A stretch of DNA of 64,000 bases from Spirosoma aureum (GCF_011604685.1 NZ_CP050063.1:5478501-5542500), one strand, 5' to 3'. Positions 17,201-25,652 are shown, counted from the first letter of the stretch. Notes: generated by a model from the sequence alone, not told the origin. Translations and numbers: made by a program.

Positions 17201-19457
17201 AGGTCAGACCTATACGGTCCGGTTTTTTAATGGATCTGACAATTGTGTACAGGATATAACGGTGACAGTTGCGCCAAAAAGTTGTACAGTTGTGCCTTGT
17301 GTGCTGACTATGCTCGTCACACCTGGTCTGTGCCAATCGGCTACCAACAGCTACGTCCTGTCAGGTACTGTCAACGCCACCAACCTTCTCAGCAGTGGCA
17401 CACTTTCGATTACCTCAGCAGCATTTTCGCCACGAAGTCTGACATTGCCTGCAGGCAATTCTACGGGAACCTTTAGTTATTCTGGATTAGTCAGCAATGG
17501 GCAGGACTATACAGTTACTGCCAGCTATTCAAATTCGGCCTGCTCTGTAAATCAGACATTCACTGCCCCGATCTCCTGTTCGATAGCACCCGTCTGCTCG
17601 ATGAGTGCGGTGGCTACGCCAGGGCTCTGTGCCACGGCTACCAACGCCTACTCAGCCACCGCTGTGGTGAGGCTGACCAACCCCACGCCCGGTGTGCTCA
17701 CCGTCACCAATGGGGCTCAGAGTTTGACCACCACCATTGCCAGCGGACTCAACAGTTTCTCCTTCACGGCGGTTTTCAACGGTCTCGTCTCCGATGGTCA
17801 GAGCCATACCGTGACGGCCAGCCTGCCCGGTTGCTCCACCACCACGGCCACCTATACCGCCCCGGCATCGTGCACCATAGCCCCGGTCTGCTCGATGAGT
17901 GCGGTGGCTACGCCGGGGCTCTGCGCCACGGCCACCAACGCCTACTCGGCAACGGCCCTCGTCACCCTGACCAACCCCACGCCCGGTGTGCTCACCGTCA
18001 CCAACGGGGCTCAGAGTCTGACCTTCGCCACGACGGCTGTGAGCTCAGCCACCTTCACGGCCACCTTCAACGGCCTCACCTCCGATGGGCAGAGCCATAC
18101 CATGACGGCTAGCCTACCCGGCTGTTCGACCACCACGGCCACCTATACCGCTCCGGCTGCCTGCTCGGTAGCGCCAACAGCCGGACTGGGTGACTTCGTC
18201 TGGAGTGATACCAACAAGAATGGTAGTCAGGATGTCGGTGAAGCCCCCATCCCCAACGTAGTGGCGACCCTGTTCATCAATGGGGTCAGCTCGGCCACCA
18301 CCCTGACCAATGCCACCGGCTTCTACTCCTTCACCGGACTCACACCCGGATCGAGTCTCTCCTACTCGGTAGGCTTCACCGCCCCCAACGGCTACACCGC
18401 CACGCTGGCCAATGTGGGCGATGACACCAAGGATTCGGATGCTGACCTTATTACCGGGAAAACTCAGGCCATCACCCTGACCGCGGGTGAGTTCAATCCG
18501 ACTCTGGATGCGGGCTTCTCTGGAACTAACCCAGAGCTCAGTCTGGACAAACGGGTCGACAAGTCGAAAGCTACCCTCGGTGAGGTCCTCTCCTACAGCC
18601 TTGTGCTCACCAATACCGGCACCACGGTGGCTACCAATGTGGTCGTTCAGGACTCAACCTCTGCGGGCCTGAGCTACGTGCTCAATTCGGCCACCGCTCC
18701 GGTGGGCACTACCTTTACCCAGGGTACACCCATCAGCCACTGGACAATCGCCAGCCTCAATCCGGGCCAGAGTCTGACGCTTACCGTCCAGGCCAAAGCT
18801 GATAGCAGTGGTATCCTCTACAATACAGCCACGATTCCAGGGGATACGGCGAAAGTCTGTACATCGATCCCGGTCAAAATGTGCCTCGGTGATGAATACA
18901 CCCTGACCGCACCTGTGGGACGACCCAGCTATCGATGGTTTAAGGATGGTATCCTTATCCAGGCTCAGTCTAGTAATGAGTTAGTTGTAAATGAACCGGG
19001 AGCCTATACACTGGAATCGGCTGTACTGAACGGTTCATGTCCTACATTCTCGTGCTGCCCCTTCATTTTAGAACTCGATACCCTACCGAACTATCAGGCG
19101 GTAGCCGTAGCTGCGACCTGTCAGGGCAATACGCCCCAAAACAACGGACAAGTGGTGCTAAGCCAGTTCAATCCGAAACACACCTATCAGTATTCGCTAG
19201 GAGCCTCCTTTAACCCTGCGGCTTCGCTTTCGGGTCCGGCTCAGGTGATTCCAGCCAATGGCGTGCTTGCTAGCACACTGGCGAGTCCTGGGGTGGCAAC
19301 CGCTTATACAGTGCGTGTCTACAACCAGTCAGGTTGTTACTCAGACATGACCGTATTATTGATGCCAACGGTGTGCGGTTGCCCAGCTGAAATCTGTGTG
19401 CCTTTCATCCTACAGCAAACAAAACGGCCTCAGCGAATCGGCGATCCGATCCGCTAA
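14256..19457 (+). CDS. Second giant exported repeat protein (paralogue of the 6793 gene)
   Basis: A 1733-residue exported protein. An extended leader with hydrophobic core LLSIWLLFGLAGLLSPIL ends near TQAQ. Next come a cysteine-rich N-terminal domain, an SdrD-B-like module (LGGTVYYDFDANG), a propeller-like region of about 450 residues (GIGGMDLSDDNTKLYFTN, DIEFDVDGTMVLGF) and a second SdrD-B module (LGNRIWNDSDHDG). A linker is followed by three four-cysteine modules, one divergent and two almost identical to those of the neighbour. The C-terminal third repeats the neighbour's SdrD-B, DUF11, Ig-like and tail modules. It lies 227 bases downstream on the same strand, and a perfect 14-bp hairpin follows. 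The two proteins probably share localisation and role at the cell surface; adhesion is an inference. Confidence 0.88.
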   Translation: MNMPPILRQRIQLKASCTMLWTVPRNLLSIWLLFGLAGLLSPILTQAQCPTILSVTTSDCYYVGGQSKATVSATIGWNNTGSEDILVQLTTLTGTPIASRTFKTGTFTQAYTATISGQQTIVSPQVIAFEIPADGSKGLVRVLRGSCTPSTFLWPYTAPSACQPTACPANTLGGTVYYDFDANGIQATGETVGVQNVTVTAFPKIGSPVSTTTDAFGIFSLTIPTTAYPVRLEYSNIPAFLSGGKSGPNGTNSRTTVQFISAPTCTASLGVLNQNEYCETNPLLATPCYTNGDPLGGGTSGTAPAIVGFNYNSAGRSGPETFMIEGSQVGSTWAMAYNKFTKRLFASATVKRYTGLGPQGIGGIYAIDLTNPAAPIVSNFLNVVTDLGIDVGSIGTNLERGLNAERTTPSHDPVTFSKIGKIGIGGMDLSDDNTKLYFTNLFTNTVHQVDITAYNSNGTKPTAANVTTFAIPDPGCIGGTPHSWALKVYRNKVYVGGVCNASANSKSALSAYVYQLDPVANTWTKVLTIPLTYPKGFVSYNPSITGWYPWNDDLSTFNMIPSGSNFVAFYPQPILSDIEFDVDGTMVLGFIDRTGMQLGFFNYGLTGTTLYVGNAGGDILRAYNSNNTFILENNAKAGPATGYGTANNQGPGFGEFYNDNMYQLDNPNVIYHAENSEGGLALRPGSGEVVTTAMDPINPNDASDYPNVIYSGGVRHLNNNNGGVNSAFILYQTATGNNTQPNPGTFGKSTGLGDLELVCSAATYLELGNRIWNDSDHDGVQDPSELPIAGVIVNLYNATTGALVASRTSSASGEYYFSTLLGDALLPNTAYNILFGVGQFNSGTQELTVNANKFKLTLANVGEGSIPDQNDSDADPNVLSTVLGAQPGGIPQINVTTGDFGFVDHTFDAGVFCSDIKATLAPVPATCTATTENNNGQVNITSVTNASRFAVSIGTSYTGVAYASATAIGSLPQTVVNNAPNEGQTYTVRFFNGSDNCVQDITVTVAPKSCTVVPCVLTMLVTPGLCQSATNSYVLSGTVNATNLLSSGTLSITSAAFSPRSLTLPAGNSTGTFSYSGLVSNGQDYTVTASYSNSACSVNQTFTAPISCSIAPVCSMSAVATPGLCATATNAYSATAVVRLTNPTPGVLTVTNGAQSLTTTIASGLNSFSFTAVFNGLVSDGQSHTVTASLPGCSTTTATYTAPASCTIAPVCSMSAVATPGLCATATNAYSATALVTLTNPTPGVLTVTNGAQSLTFATTAVSSATFTATFNGLTSDGQSHTMTASLPGCSTTTATYTAPAACSVAPTAGLGDFVWSDTNKNGSQDVGEAPIPNVVATLFINGVSSATTLTNATGFYSFTGLTPGSSLSYSVGFTAPNGYTATLANVGDDTKDSDADLITGKTQAITLTAGEFNPTLDAGFSGTNPELSLDKRVDKSKATLGEVLSYSLVLTNTGTTVATNVVVQDSTSAGLSYVLNSATAPVGTTFTQGTPISHWTIASLNPGQSLTLTVQAKADSSGILYNTATIPGDTAKVCTSIPVKMCLGDEYTLTAPVGRPSYRWFKDGILIQAQSSNELVVNEPGAYTLESAVLNGSCPTFSCCPFILELDTLPNYQAVAVAATCQGNTPQNNGQVVLSQFNPKHTYQYSLGASFNPAASLSGPAQVIPANGVLASTLASPGVATAYTVRVYNQSGCYSDMTVLLMPTVCGCPAEICVPFILQQTKRPQRIGDPIR
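18181..19369 (+). repeat. Long near-identical block, copy B
   Basis: Second copy of the block described at 12755-13943, in direct orientation. Recombination between the two copies would delete about 5.4 kb and fuse the two giant genes in frame. Upstream of it, the modules at 17596-18180 also match repeat units of the first gene almost exactly. Confidence 0.93.
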
Positions 19458-19530
19458 CACGTGGAATCCACTTTGCAAGCTATTTACGAATTAATAATTG
19501 CTTAGTAAGCCTGGATCACATTCGTTTAAT

Positions 19531-19567
19531 ATAATCACCCCTTACTGATTCAATAAGGGGTGATTAT
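19531..19567 (+). terminator. Strong hairpin after the second giant gene
   Basis: A perfect 14-bp inverted repeat, 19531-19544 against 19554-19567 (ATAATCACCCCTTA), with a 9-base loop. It lies 74 bases after the stop of the giant gene. The A/T-flanked stem fits a factor-independent terminator that could work in either direction. The GTG at 19560 lies inside this hairpin, which argues against it as a start for the next gene. Confidence 0.75.
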
Positions 19568-19622
19568 TCTAAACCAGACCGCACTCATTCAATACAACAG
19601 CCCATTTTTTACACCAAACTCT

Positions 19623-20039
19623 ATGGATTCATTAATACCTTTTTTAAATGCGCTGGATTCATTCACTAATCTTCAACAGGCTGTACTCCGTTCGCTGGAA
19701 GAAGATAAGAAGAAGGCTACTTTGATCTGTTCGATTGTGGGATTAAGCTATAATAGCATTAAGCTCCGCTATAGAAATCCGCTACTCTGGCGCATCAATG
19801 AGATTCATTTACTGGCTAATCATTATCAGTTGCCGACAACTGCCTTTACACAGTTTTACAGCAATTTGCCCTTGTTAATAACGCTTTTGAATGGCATATC
19901 AAATTCACAACGAAGACAGTTCTCCCGCTTATGCGGGTTAAAAATCAACCGGTTATCTAATCGATTAGAAATGGATTGGACTGTTGGGGACGTACTAAAA
20001 CTCCGGCAAGGGCTTACACAATTGGTAAATCATAGTTAG
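19623..20039 (+). CDS. Small protein with two helix-turn-helix-like segments
   Basis: A 138-residue protein that I do not recognise as a named family. The ATG at 19623 is preferred because the upstream GTG lies inside a terminator-like hairpin. Two segments look alike: one around ATLICSIVGLSYNSIKLRYR followed by LLWRINEIHLLANHY, and one around RQFSRLCGLKINRLSNRLE followed by WTVGDVLKLRQGL. Each has the 'GLs..si..R..np..w...Ei..la..l' spacing of phage-repressor-type XRE helix-turn-helix domains. A tandem DNA-binding protein is therefore plausible but unproven. There is no signal peptide or membrane segment. A terminator hairpin follows at 20126-20157. Confidence 0.55.
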   Translation: MDSLIPFLNALDSFTNLQQAVLRSLEEDKKKATLICSIVGLSYNSIKLRYRNPLLWRINEIHLLANHYQLPTTAFTQFYSNLPLLITLLNGISNSQRRQFSRLCGLKINRLSNRLEMDWTVGDVLKLRQGLTQLVNHS

Positions 20040-20125
20040 TAGTCAGGCACTTGTTTAGTGCATATTCCTGGTATCTCGATCTTTAAATACAGCTTTTTGA
20101 ATACATAGTCATACAACGAATACGT

Positions 20126-20157
20126 AAACACTGATTCTTCTAGAGTCAGTGTTTTTT
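20126..20157 (+). terminator. Rho-independent terminator
   Basis: AAACACTGA at 20126-20134 pairs with TCAGTGTTT at 20146-20154, with an 11-base loop and a run of T to 20157. It lies 86 bases after the helix-turn-helix gene and probably ends its transcript. Confidence 0.75.
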
Positions 20158-21164
20158 GTTGATACAGCAATGAATAAATACCATTTTTCAATTTACCATT
20201 GAGTCATTTTTTTGCGGTCAATGAAAATCGATTGACGGAAACGGATAGCCAATATGAACAATAACCTGATCGCCAATTATTGGGCCAATAACTTTTTTTT
20301 CGCTGTCATTCAGTAACGCAGGCAATCAAACGGCCGCATTGGAGCAGTGGTTAGGACCAGACAATATTGCCAGCCTTAGCTCCGGCTCCTTTTGTTAAAA
20401 TTGGTGCTTACTATGCACTACGAGCCAGTGTTGGTATAATTATTGTTGAGACCCCGTATTCGCTAACCCAGACTGGTAATGCCTGTTTAAGGTTTCAAAA
20501 GTCATAGAGTTGTGTGCTGGCTGTAGTAAAATTCCCTCCGCAATCCTTGTTTCCGGCGACAAAACGTTATGTGCATTCGTGTTTTAATGGACAGTAATTC
20601 GAGCACTCTGAAATGTATTGAGGAGGTTAATGCTGGTATTCTGGTAGAAAGCCCGGATCAGCTGCCCTCCAGGTTACGGTTCGTTCGGCAGGCATACCTG
20701 TCAACTGATTTTTAGTCGCATTGACGGAATTGAAAGTCGTCAGATTCTGTCTTCTGCGGCTTCAGTCCAGATTGGGTGTGCCTTTAAAAGGGCAGTTTTA
20801 ATAATCTGTAACTAAGTCATTATAACCCAGTAATTAATTTTTCCTGACCATGAGATCAACAATCTTGACTGGTGTCGAATCTCATTTCTAATTTTCTATT
20901 CATGGTGCTTATGTTGCCCTCTTGCCCTGGAAGTATGGCAAAAAAAATTCCGGCCTATGTGTAAATAATAGGCCGGATCTTGATAGTGTTAATGGTAGAT
21001 TCCATCTGTGGAGAAGCGGAAATCGCCATTCATTATGACAGACATACGCAGAAAAGCGGTTCATAGATTCGCCAAGCCTTATCGTACAAATGTTGTTCAA
21101 CGCCTGGCCCTGGCCAGTTAAAGGACCGACCAACAACAATAGTCTACTTATGCTACTGGCTTGA
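20158..21164. pseudogene. Gene-poor stretch with decayed coding fragments
   Basis: No intact gene is visible in these 1000 bases. Short protein-like stretches appear on the plus strand in shifting frames. One runs from 20334 to 20396 (NQTAALEQWLGPDNIASL), one from about 20376 (LAPAPFVKIGAYYALRASVG) and one from about 20708 to 20811 (FSRIDGIESRQILSSAASVQ), each broken by stops or frame changes. This pattern suggests one or more decayed genes. I cannot name the parent family. The minus-strand reading at 20909-21190 looks like a chance frame. Confidence 0.35.
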
Positions 21165-21194
21165 TTGTTGTTAGTGGCAATGCTATCCACGAAT

Positions 21195-21368
21195 ATGAAA
21201 ACAAGTCATAGCATGGCCATGAAAACAAATAAGCAGGAGCCGGAACCAACACCTACTATTGATGATATAACTAAAGAAGCAAAACGGCTTTATGCCATGG
21301 GATTTAGCCTGAAGAACGCCGTTTGGCTAGCGATTACTACTCTACGTGGTAAAACAAAGAATCAATAA
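21195..21368 (+). CDS. Small hypothetical protein
   Basis: A possible short protein of 57 residues from the ATG at 21195, or 49 from the ATG at 21219. The N-terminal part is polar (KTNKQEPEPTPTIDD). An amphipathic helical part follows (TKEAKRLYAMGFSLKNAVWL) and then a basic end. The helical half looks coding-like, but no family is recognised and the gene sits alone in a gene-poor stretch. Confidence 0.4.
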   Translation: MKTSHSMAMKTNKQEPEPTPTIDDITKEAKRLYAMGFSLKNAVWLAITTLRGKTKNQ

Positions 21369-21804
21369 AACGTACGTTAATGATAGGACTTACAGAACAT
21401 CCCAAACAGTAAAGTGCCAATAGTTTTCAACTATTAACAACTGATTTACCTTCTTCGGGTTACTAAGTCGATTTCCTATGTAATCGATTACAGGTCACTT
21501 TACAGTCATTACCTTTTCAGCTAACTCCAGCGCCAAAAGACTAGCTAAATATTACGCACATATACCATTGAATAGATAATCACATATCCTTCGCAAACTA
21601 CTACTTTAATCATATTAAATAAAGAGTCTAAAATCGCTAAATTATTTTACACTCATGAATTAACCGTATAATATAGTAAGTTAGCCAAGTACAATCAATT
21701 TGATTTGCGATAAAATAAAACAAAAAAGTACAATTAGCGGCCATTTTTCACTAAAAATAAACTTCTTTCTCTATTTATGCCCACTCTATAATCGTACTGC
21801 GAAT
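21369..21804. other. Gene-free AT-rich stretch
   Basis: About 430 bases with no convincing reading frame, hairpin or repeat by eye. An open frame reaches back to a TTG at 21700, but its first 35 codons are AT-rich and do not look like protein. Confidence 0.35.
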
Positions 21805-22218
21805 ATGTATGCCTTAAAACGATTCCACACGAAACGAACGGTTGGCCAATATTTTGGACGGCTTCATGACTCGCAGATACAACCTTTTTTAAAAGCAGGA
21901 TGGCCGCAATTGTTAAACCATCCGGATACCGTCAACATAATGGTTGCCGAACGGATAAACATCTGATTTACAGTACTGTAGTTGCGATTTTTCACTAAAT
22001 CCTACCAGTTAGACAACTTTGCCGGAATTAATCTCTGCATTGATTTATTACCCAAAGACTGCCTAAGCGTTTTTTATTCCCGCTTCGGTCGTCCGGTCGC
22101 GCAAACAGTAGTACCCGGAGTTGGGCGAATCGTTTTCATACCTAAATCGATTGTCAACTCCGATCTGGTCGATCTCCAGAAAGACGGTCTGCTCCGACTG
22201 GCGTACTCCAGTAATTAA
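21805..22218 (+). pseudogene. Probable broken gene, unknown family
   Basis: Two reading frames in the same phase are separated only by in-frame stops at 21964-21966 (TGA) and 21979-21981 (TAG). The first, from the ATG at 21805, reads about 53 residues (KRFHTKRTVGQYFGRLHDSQ). The second, 21982-22218, has no ATG and reads about 78 residues (CIDLLPKDCLSVFYSRFGRP, VVPGVGRIVFIPKSIV). Both look protein-like. The simplest view is a single gene of about 135 codons inactivated by stops, although two unrelated short genes are possible. No family is recognised. Confidence 0.4.
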
Positions 22219-22351
22219 TTCATGCTTCCTCCGTTAACAAATCCAGCATGAGCCGGGTTAATTTCCCCACAGGACTTTCGCATAAAGCCGTACCACGGTC
22301 GCTCATACGCCTTTCAGTCGGTGACTGACCAGGTTTTTTATTTTGTTATCA

Positions 22352-23002
22352 ATGCGTTTTAAAGACCGAAGCGACGCCGGCAAGGTGTTAGCCCAACTGC
22401 TTGCCCGCTATGACCGAAAGGACAACAGCCTCGTATTGGCATTGCCACGCGGTGGTGTGCCGGTTGCCTATGAAGTTGCCATTCGACTCCATTGCCCGCT
22501 TGACGTTTTTATCGTCCGCAAACTGGGCTTCCCTACGCTGCCAGAGTTAGCTATGGGGGCCATTGCTTCGGGGGGCCTACTAGTTCTGAACGAATCGCTG
22601 ATTCGATCAAAGGGTATTTCGCAGGAAGCGATTGCTCAGGTTGTTAAGGTAGAAAGTCAGGAATTAGTGCGTCGCGAACGCGAGTATCGTGCCGGTAAAC
22701 CTTCACAAATCATAAACGGGAAAACAATTTTCCTGATCGATGATGGCTTGGCAACGGGTGCCAGTATGAAGGCTGCCCTACTAGCCGTCAAGCAGCAAAA
22801 CCCAACTCAACTTATAATAGCCGTACCGGTAGCAACCGAACAATCCTGTGACGAATTAAGGCGCGAAGCCGACCTCGTTATCTGCGCCAGAACACCAGAA
22901 CCATTCTATAGTGTAGGTTATTGGTACGATGATTTTTCGCAGACAACCGATTACGAAGTACATAATTTATTACAGAAAGCCACCGCTATTGACCTGAGCT
23001 AG
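22352..23002 (+). CDS. Phosphoribosyltransferase-domain protein
   Basis: A 216-residue type I phosphoribosyltransferase-fold protein. The ATG at 22352 is preferred over a TTG nine bases upstream. The PRPP-binding loop FLIDDGLATGAS, with D130-D131, is clear, and the N-terminal LALPRGGVPVAYEVA with DVFIVRKLGFP is typical of a widespread group of stand-alone phosphoribosyltransferases. Members of this group are often annotated only by domain and sit near stress or hydrolase genes. The acceptor base is unknown. No purine or pyrimidine gene is adjacent. Confidence 0.88.
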   Translation: MRFKDRSDAGKVLAQLLARYDRKDNSLVLALPRGGVPVAYEVAIRLHCPLDVFIVRKLGFPTLPELAMGAIASGGLLVLNESLIRSKGISQEAIAQVVKVESQELVRREREYRAGKPSQIINGKTIFLIDDGLATGASMKAALLAVKQQNPTQLIIAVPVATEQSCDELRREADLVICARTPEPFYSVGYWYDDFSQTTDYEVHNLLQKATAIDLS

Positions 23003-23254
23003 CCTTACAAAAGCGAATTATTTTGGCAGCTCAGGCTAAATGCCATGAAACAGTTCAAACCTTGCCCAGGAACTAATACGGGTAAACTAATCCAATGTAC
23101 CTGTAACGTACTAAGAAACAACTCTATCACTGGTCAAACTGTCGGGTTTTCTCAGGTAAACATGTTAGAATATCCTGGTGTAAACACCATACATAGCAAA
23201 CATTTTAGTAAGGACATTGATTTATATGAGTATTAAAATGTTTAATAATTGAGT

Positions 23255-23653
23255 ATGAAATCCGATAACAAATGGGTAGCCCTGCTAGACGAAGATCAGG
23301 ACGACTTTATGATACTTCAACAGGGAATAAATACGTGGGCTCCCAATCTGGAATTACATTGGTTTAAGTCGTTTACTCAATTTGAACAATTATTACAGAC
23401 AGACATGAACTTACCGAGTTCCATTGTGCTAAATGGAATTTCACCTACTGGTTCAGAAATTGACTGGATCAAGCGATTTAAGCTTGACAGCCGTTTAGCT
23501 AAAATTCCAATCATCATTTTAACGGAAGAGTATTGGGAAGCCCAAAACCAGTTATACCGAGCAGCAGGTGTGTTCGATTATCAACCTAAGCCCGTTAGCC
23601 AAAGTGATCTGAAACACTTTATTGGCAGAATAAGCGATAGTATCACTATTTAG
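23255..23653 (+). CDS. Receiver-like protein lacking the phosphoacceptor aspartate
   Basis: A 132-residue single-domain receiver-like protein. The ATG at 23255 is chosen over a TTG six bases upstream. The acidic cluster after strand 1 is present (LLDEDQDDFMIL), the switch threonine is present (IIILTEEYW) and the lysine is present at K112 (YQPKPVS). At the expected phosphoacceptor position the sequence reads SIVLNGIS, with N60 in place of aspartate. It therefore probably does not accept phosphate and may act by protein binding, or be constitutively in one state. No kinase is adjacent. Confidence 0.8.
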   Translation: MKSDNKWVALLDEDQDDFMILQQGINTWAPNLELHWFKSFTQFEQLLQTDMNLPSSIVLNGISPTGSEIDWIKRFKLDSRLAKIPIIILTEEYWEAQNQLYRAAGVFDYQPKPVSQSDLKHFIGRISDSITI

Positions 23654-23766
23654 GCAGGATACCACTTTTTCAGTTTAACTCAATGAATCTCCGTTGCACC
23701 GGCTTTTCGGCTTCTTCATTGCGTTTGTCATTATTACTAATTGTCTGCTCTAAACACTAAACCCCG

Positions 23767-24825
23767 TTACTTACTCAACATGGCTATTGCCTTCGCCAAC
23801 ACAACATCGTGGCCAGCAGCCAGATCGTCTTTGGGATTGACGACTCGTTGCTTCGGTTCGATTCCGATGCCCTCGTAGCTCTTGCCGTCAGCCGCTCTGA
23901 AATCACCAGAACTAAGGGCATAAATCCAGCCATTAGGTAGCTCCCGTTTTGGGTTATCAGAAAAAACGCCAAATGTGGTGTCGCCAATGTGAGTTACATT
24001 GGCATTCTGGCGCATGGCCAGTGTAAATGTCTCGCCCGCACTTTGCGTAATTCGATTGGTCAGCAACACGACCGGTTTTGCATATCGAAACGTCCCAGCC
24101 GGTTCCACGTACCAGTCAACAGCTGTTGTAAAATCCGTATGCCTTGGTCCATTTCGAAAACGGGTTTTCATAAATAGCTTACGGGTAGAAGCAAACCGGT
24201 TGGCCACCACCTGTCCTGAGCGATCATCACCCCCGGCCAGATTCCGAACGTCGATAACAATTCCTTTGGTATCGGCCAGGGCAGCCAGCGTTTCGTCAAC
24301 AGCCCGTTCATAGAATTTTGGGTTCTGGCCCAAATCCACGAAATAGAGATAACCAATATTCCCGTCTAGTTTTCCATAGAGCACGTTAAGCCCATCAGCG
24401 GTGCCGATTTCATGACTATCTGTTATGTATTTCTTTACGACCTTCAGGTCAAATTCATTGGTTGGATAGTTGGGGCCACTATCGTAACGTCGATAATCCG
24501 GACCGGGTTTTACCAGCCAGACATGGCCGTCGTTTAGTTCACCCAGCATCTGAGCAATCACATCAAATAACTGATTATCCGTCATTTGTGGTTTTACCAG
24601 CGGCCGATATTTTTCATAAACAGCGTTCCAGTCTATCTGTTTCACGGCAAACTGACCATACATCCGGTCAAATTCCTGCCAGAGTTGATCGAAATTTGAT
24701 TCGGGCGTATTGACTGGCTCCGGGCCTACCGTCAGGTCGTTGCAGGCAACCAACAGCATTGCCAGCAAACTTAAAAATATCGTCTTTATGGAGTATATCG
24801 TCGAGGATTTCATCGGGTTTGCCAT
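23767..24825 (-). CDS. S41-family peptidase lipoprotein
   Basis: A 352-residue tail-specific-protease-like (C-terminal processing peptidase) lipoprotein. The signal ends in the lipobox LLVAC (C28), so it should be membrane-anchored. An N-terminal helical segment (LWQEFDRMYGQFAVKQIDW) precedes the protease core with GELNDGHVWL, IVIDVRNLAGGD and the catalytic-serine region TQSAGETFTL (S262). Met1 and Met5 are both possible starts, and either overlaps the end of the outer-membrane protein gene by 13-16 bases, which indicates translational coupling. It is the last gene of the LytSR-S41-barrel-S41 unit. Confidence 0.9.
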   Translation of the reverse strand: MANPMKSSTIYSIKTIFLSLLAMLLVACNDLTVGPEPVNTPESNFDQLWQEFDRMYGQFAVKQIDWNAVYEKYRPLVKPQMTDNQLFDVIAQMLGELNDGHVWLVKPGPDYRRYDSGPNYPTNEFDLKVVKKYITDSHEIGTADGLNVLYGKLDGNIGYLYFVDLGQNPKFYERAVDETLAALADTKGIVIDVRNLAGGDDRSGQVVANRFASTRKLFMKTRFRNGPRHTDFTTAVDWYVEPAGTFRYAKPVVLLTNRITQSAGETFTLAMRQNANVTHIGDTTFGVFSDNPKRELPNGWIYALSSGDFRAADGKSYEGIGIEPKQRVVNPKDDLAAGHDVVLAKAIAMLSK

Positions 24826-25652
24826 TGAAATTTGTAGATAACGGAAAGATTAGCCCGGTGGGTTGCCGATCGGATCAGTTGCGGTTCTGTATAGCGTAGC
24901 CAATTGTACTGATAGTCGGTCTGGAACGCGACCCACTGGTTTAGCTCAAACCGATAACCGATACCGACCTGCGGATTCAGGAACCGATTGACAGTTACCC
25001 ACTGCGATCCACTCAGAAAAGACGAAGCATTCGACCGGTTCGGCTCTGAAATAACATTGCTATAGGGCATTCGGCCAATGAATGCGATTAGGGGGAGTGA
25101 AAACCCGGCACTTAGTGAATGCTTCCGGCCAAGCGTTAATCTCGTCTTATACAACACCGATAAAGTGGCTGTATTCAGTGCCCAGGTCGATAAAACGAGC
25201 CCGTCTGCATACCCAAACGAATCGCGAATACCCAGTCCAAGCCAGCTCGTCCGGTCAGTTGTTCGTTGAATGAGCCGGTGGTAATCAAGCTCGACTTGTC
25301 CAGCATATAATGTTGGAACCACCCACAGGGGTTGCTCTTGTTCAGACGAAAATTTAATCGATCGAATGCCTAAACCGGGAGCAATAAAATCGCCCAGACC
25401 AGCCTGAGCCGCAATGTACCACTGATTTTTTGTCATTAGCCGGGTATAAGCTATACGAATACCGTTCAGGTTTGCCACATACAGCATTGGTGACGCCTGT
25501 AAATCCCGCATCTTGTAGGTTTCGCGGTTGTAACCGATTTGAAATTCCGAGACGGGGTGCGGAGTTTGTCGTATAAATGGCTCCTCTGGTGCCTGAGCAA
25601 CGGCACCAGAACACCCAAGCGACAGCCAGACTGTCGTTAACAGATTTTTCAT
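24810..25652 (-). CDS. Predicted outer-membrane beta-barrel protein
   Basis: A 280-residue protein of unrecognised family. A signal peptide (residues 1-20, ending AVAQ) is followed by many alternating amphipathic strands (WYIAAQAGLGDF, HRANLSVIYKFQW), and the protein ends in an aromatic-containing strand. This is the usual appearance of a small outer-membrane barrel of Bacteroidota. It sits between two S41 protease genes, 21 bases after the first and overlapping the second, so a shared envelope function is likely. The specific role is unknown. Confidence 0.72.
   Translation of the reverse strand: MKNLLTTVWLSLGCSGAVAQAPEEPFIRQTPHPVSEFQIGYNRETYKMRDLQASPMLYVANLNGIRIAYTRLMTKNQWYIAAQAGLGDFIAPGLGIRSIKFSSEQEQPLWVVPTLYAGQVELDYHRLIQRTTDRTSWLGLGIRDSFGYADGLVLSTWALNTATLSVLYKTRLTLGRKHSLSAGFSLPLIAFIGRMPYSNVISEPNRSNASSFLSGSQWVTVNRFLNPQVGIGYRFELNQWVAFQTDYQYNWLRYTEPQLIRSATHRANLSVIYKFQWQTR

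Noticed and set aside
20909..21190. 93-codon minus-strand frame
   Set aside because: No signal, domain or coding-like composition. It lies in a decayed stretch and overlaps the start of the small plus-strand gene.
23045..23236. 63-codon frame between the phosphoribosyltransferase and the receiver gene
   Set aside because: Composition does not look coding and no motif is seen. It is probably chance.
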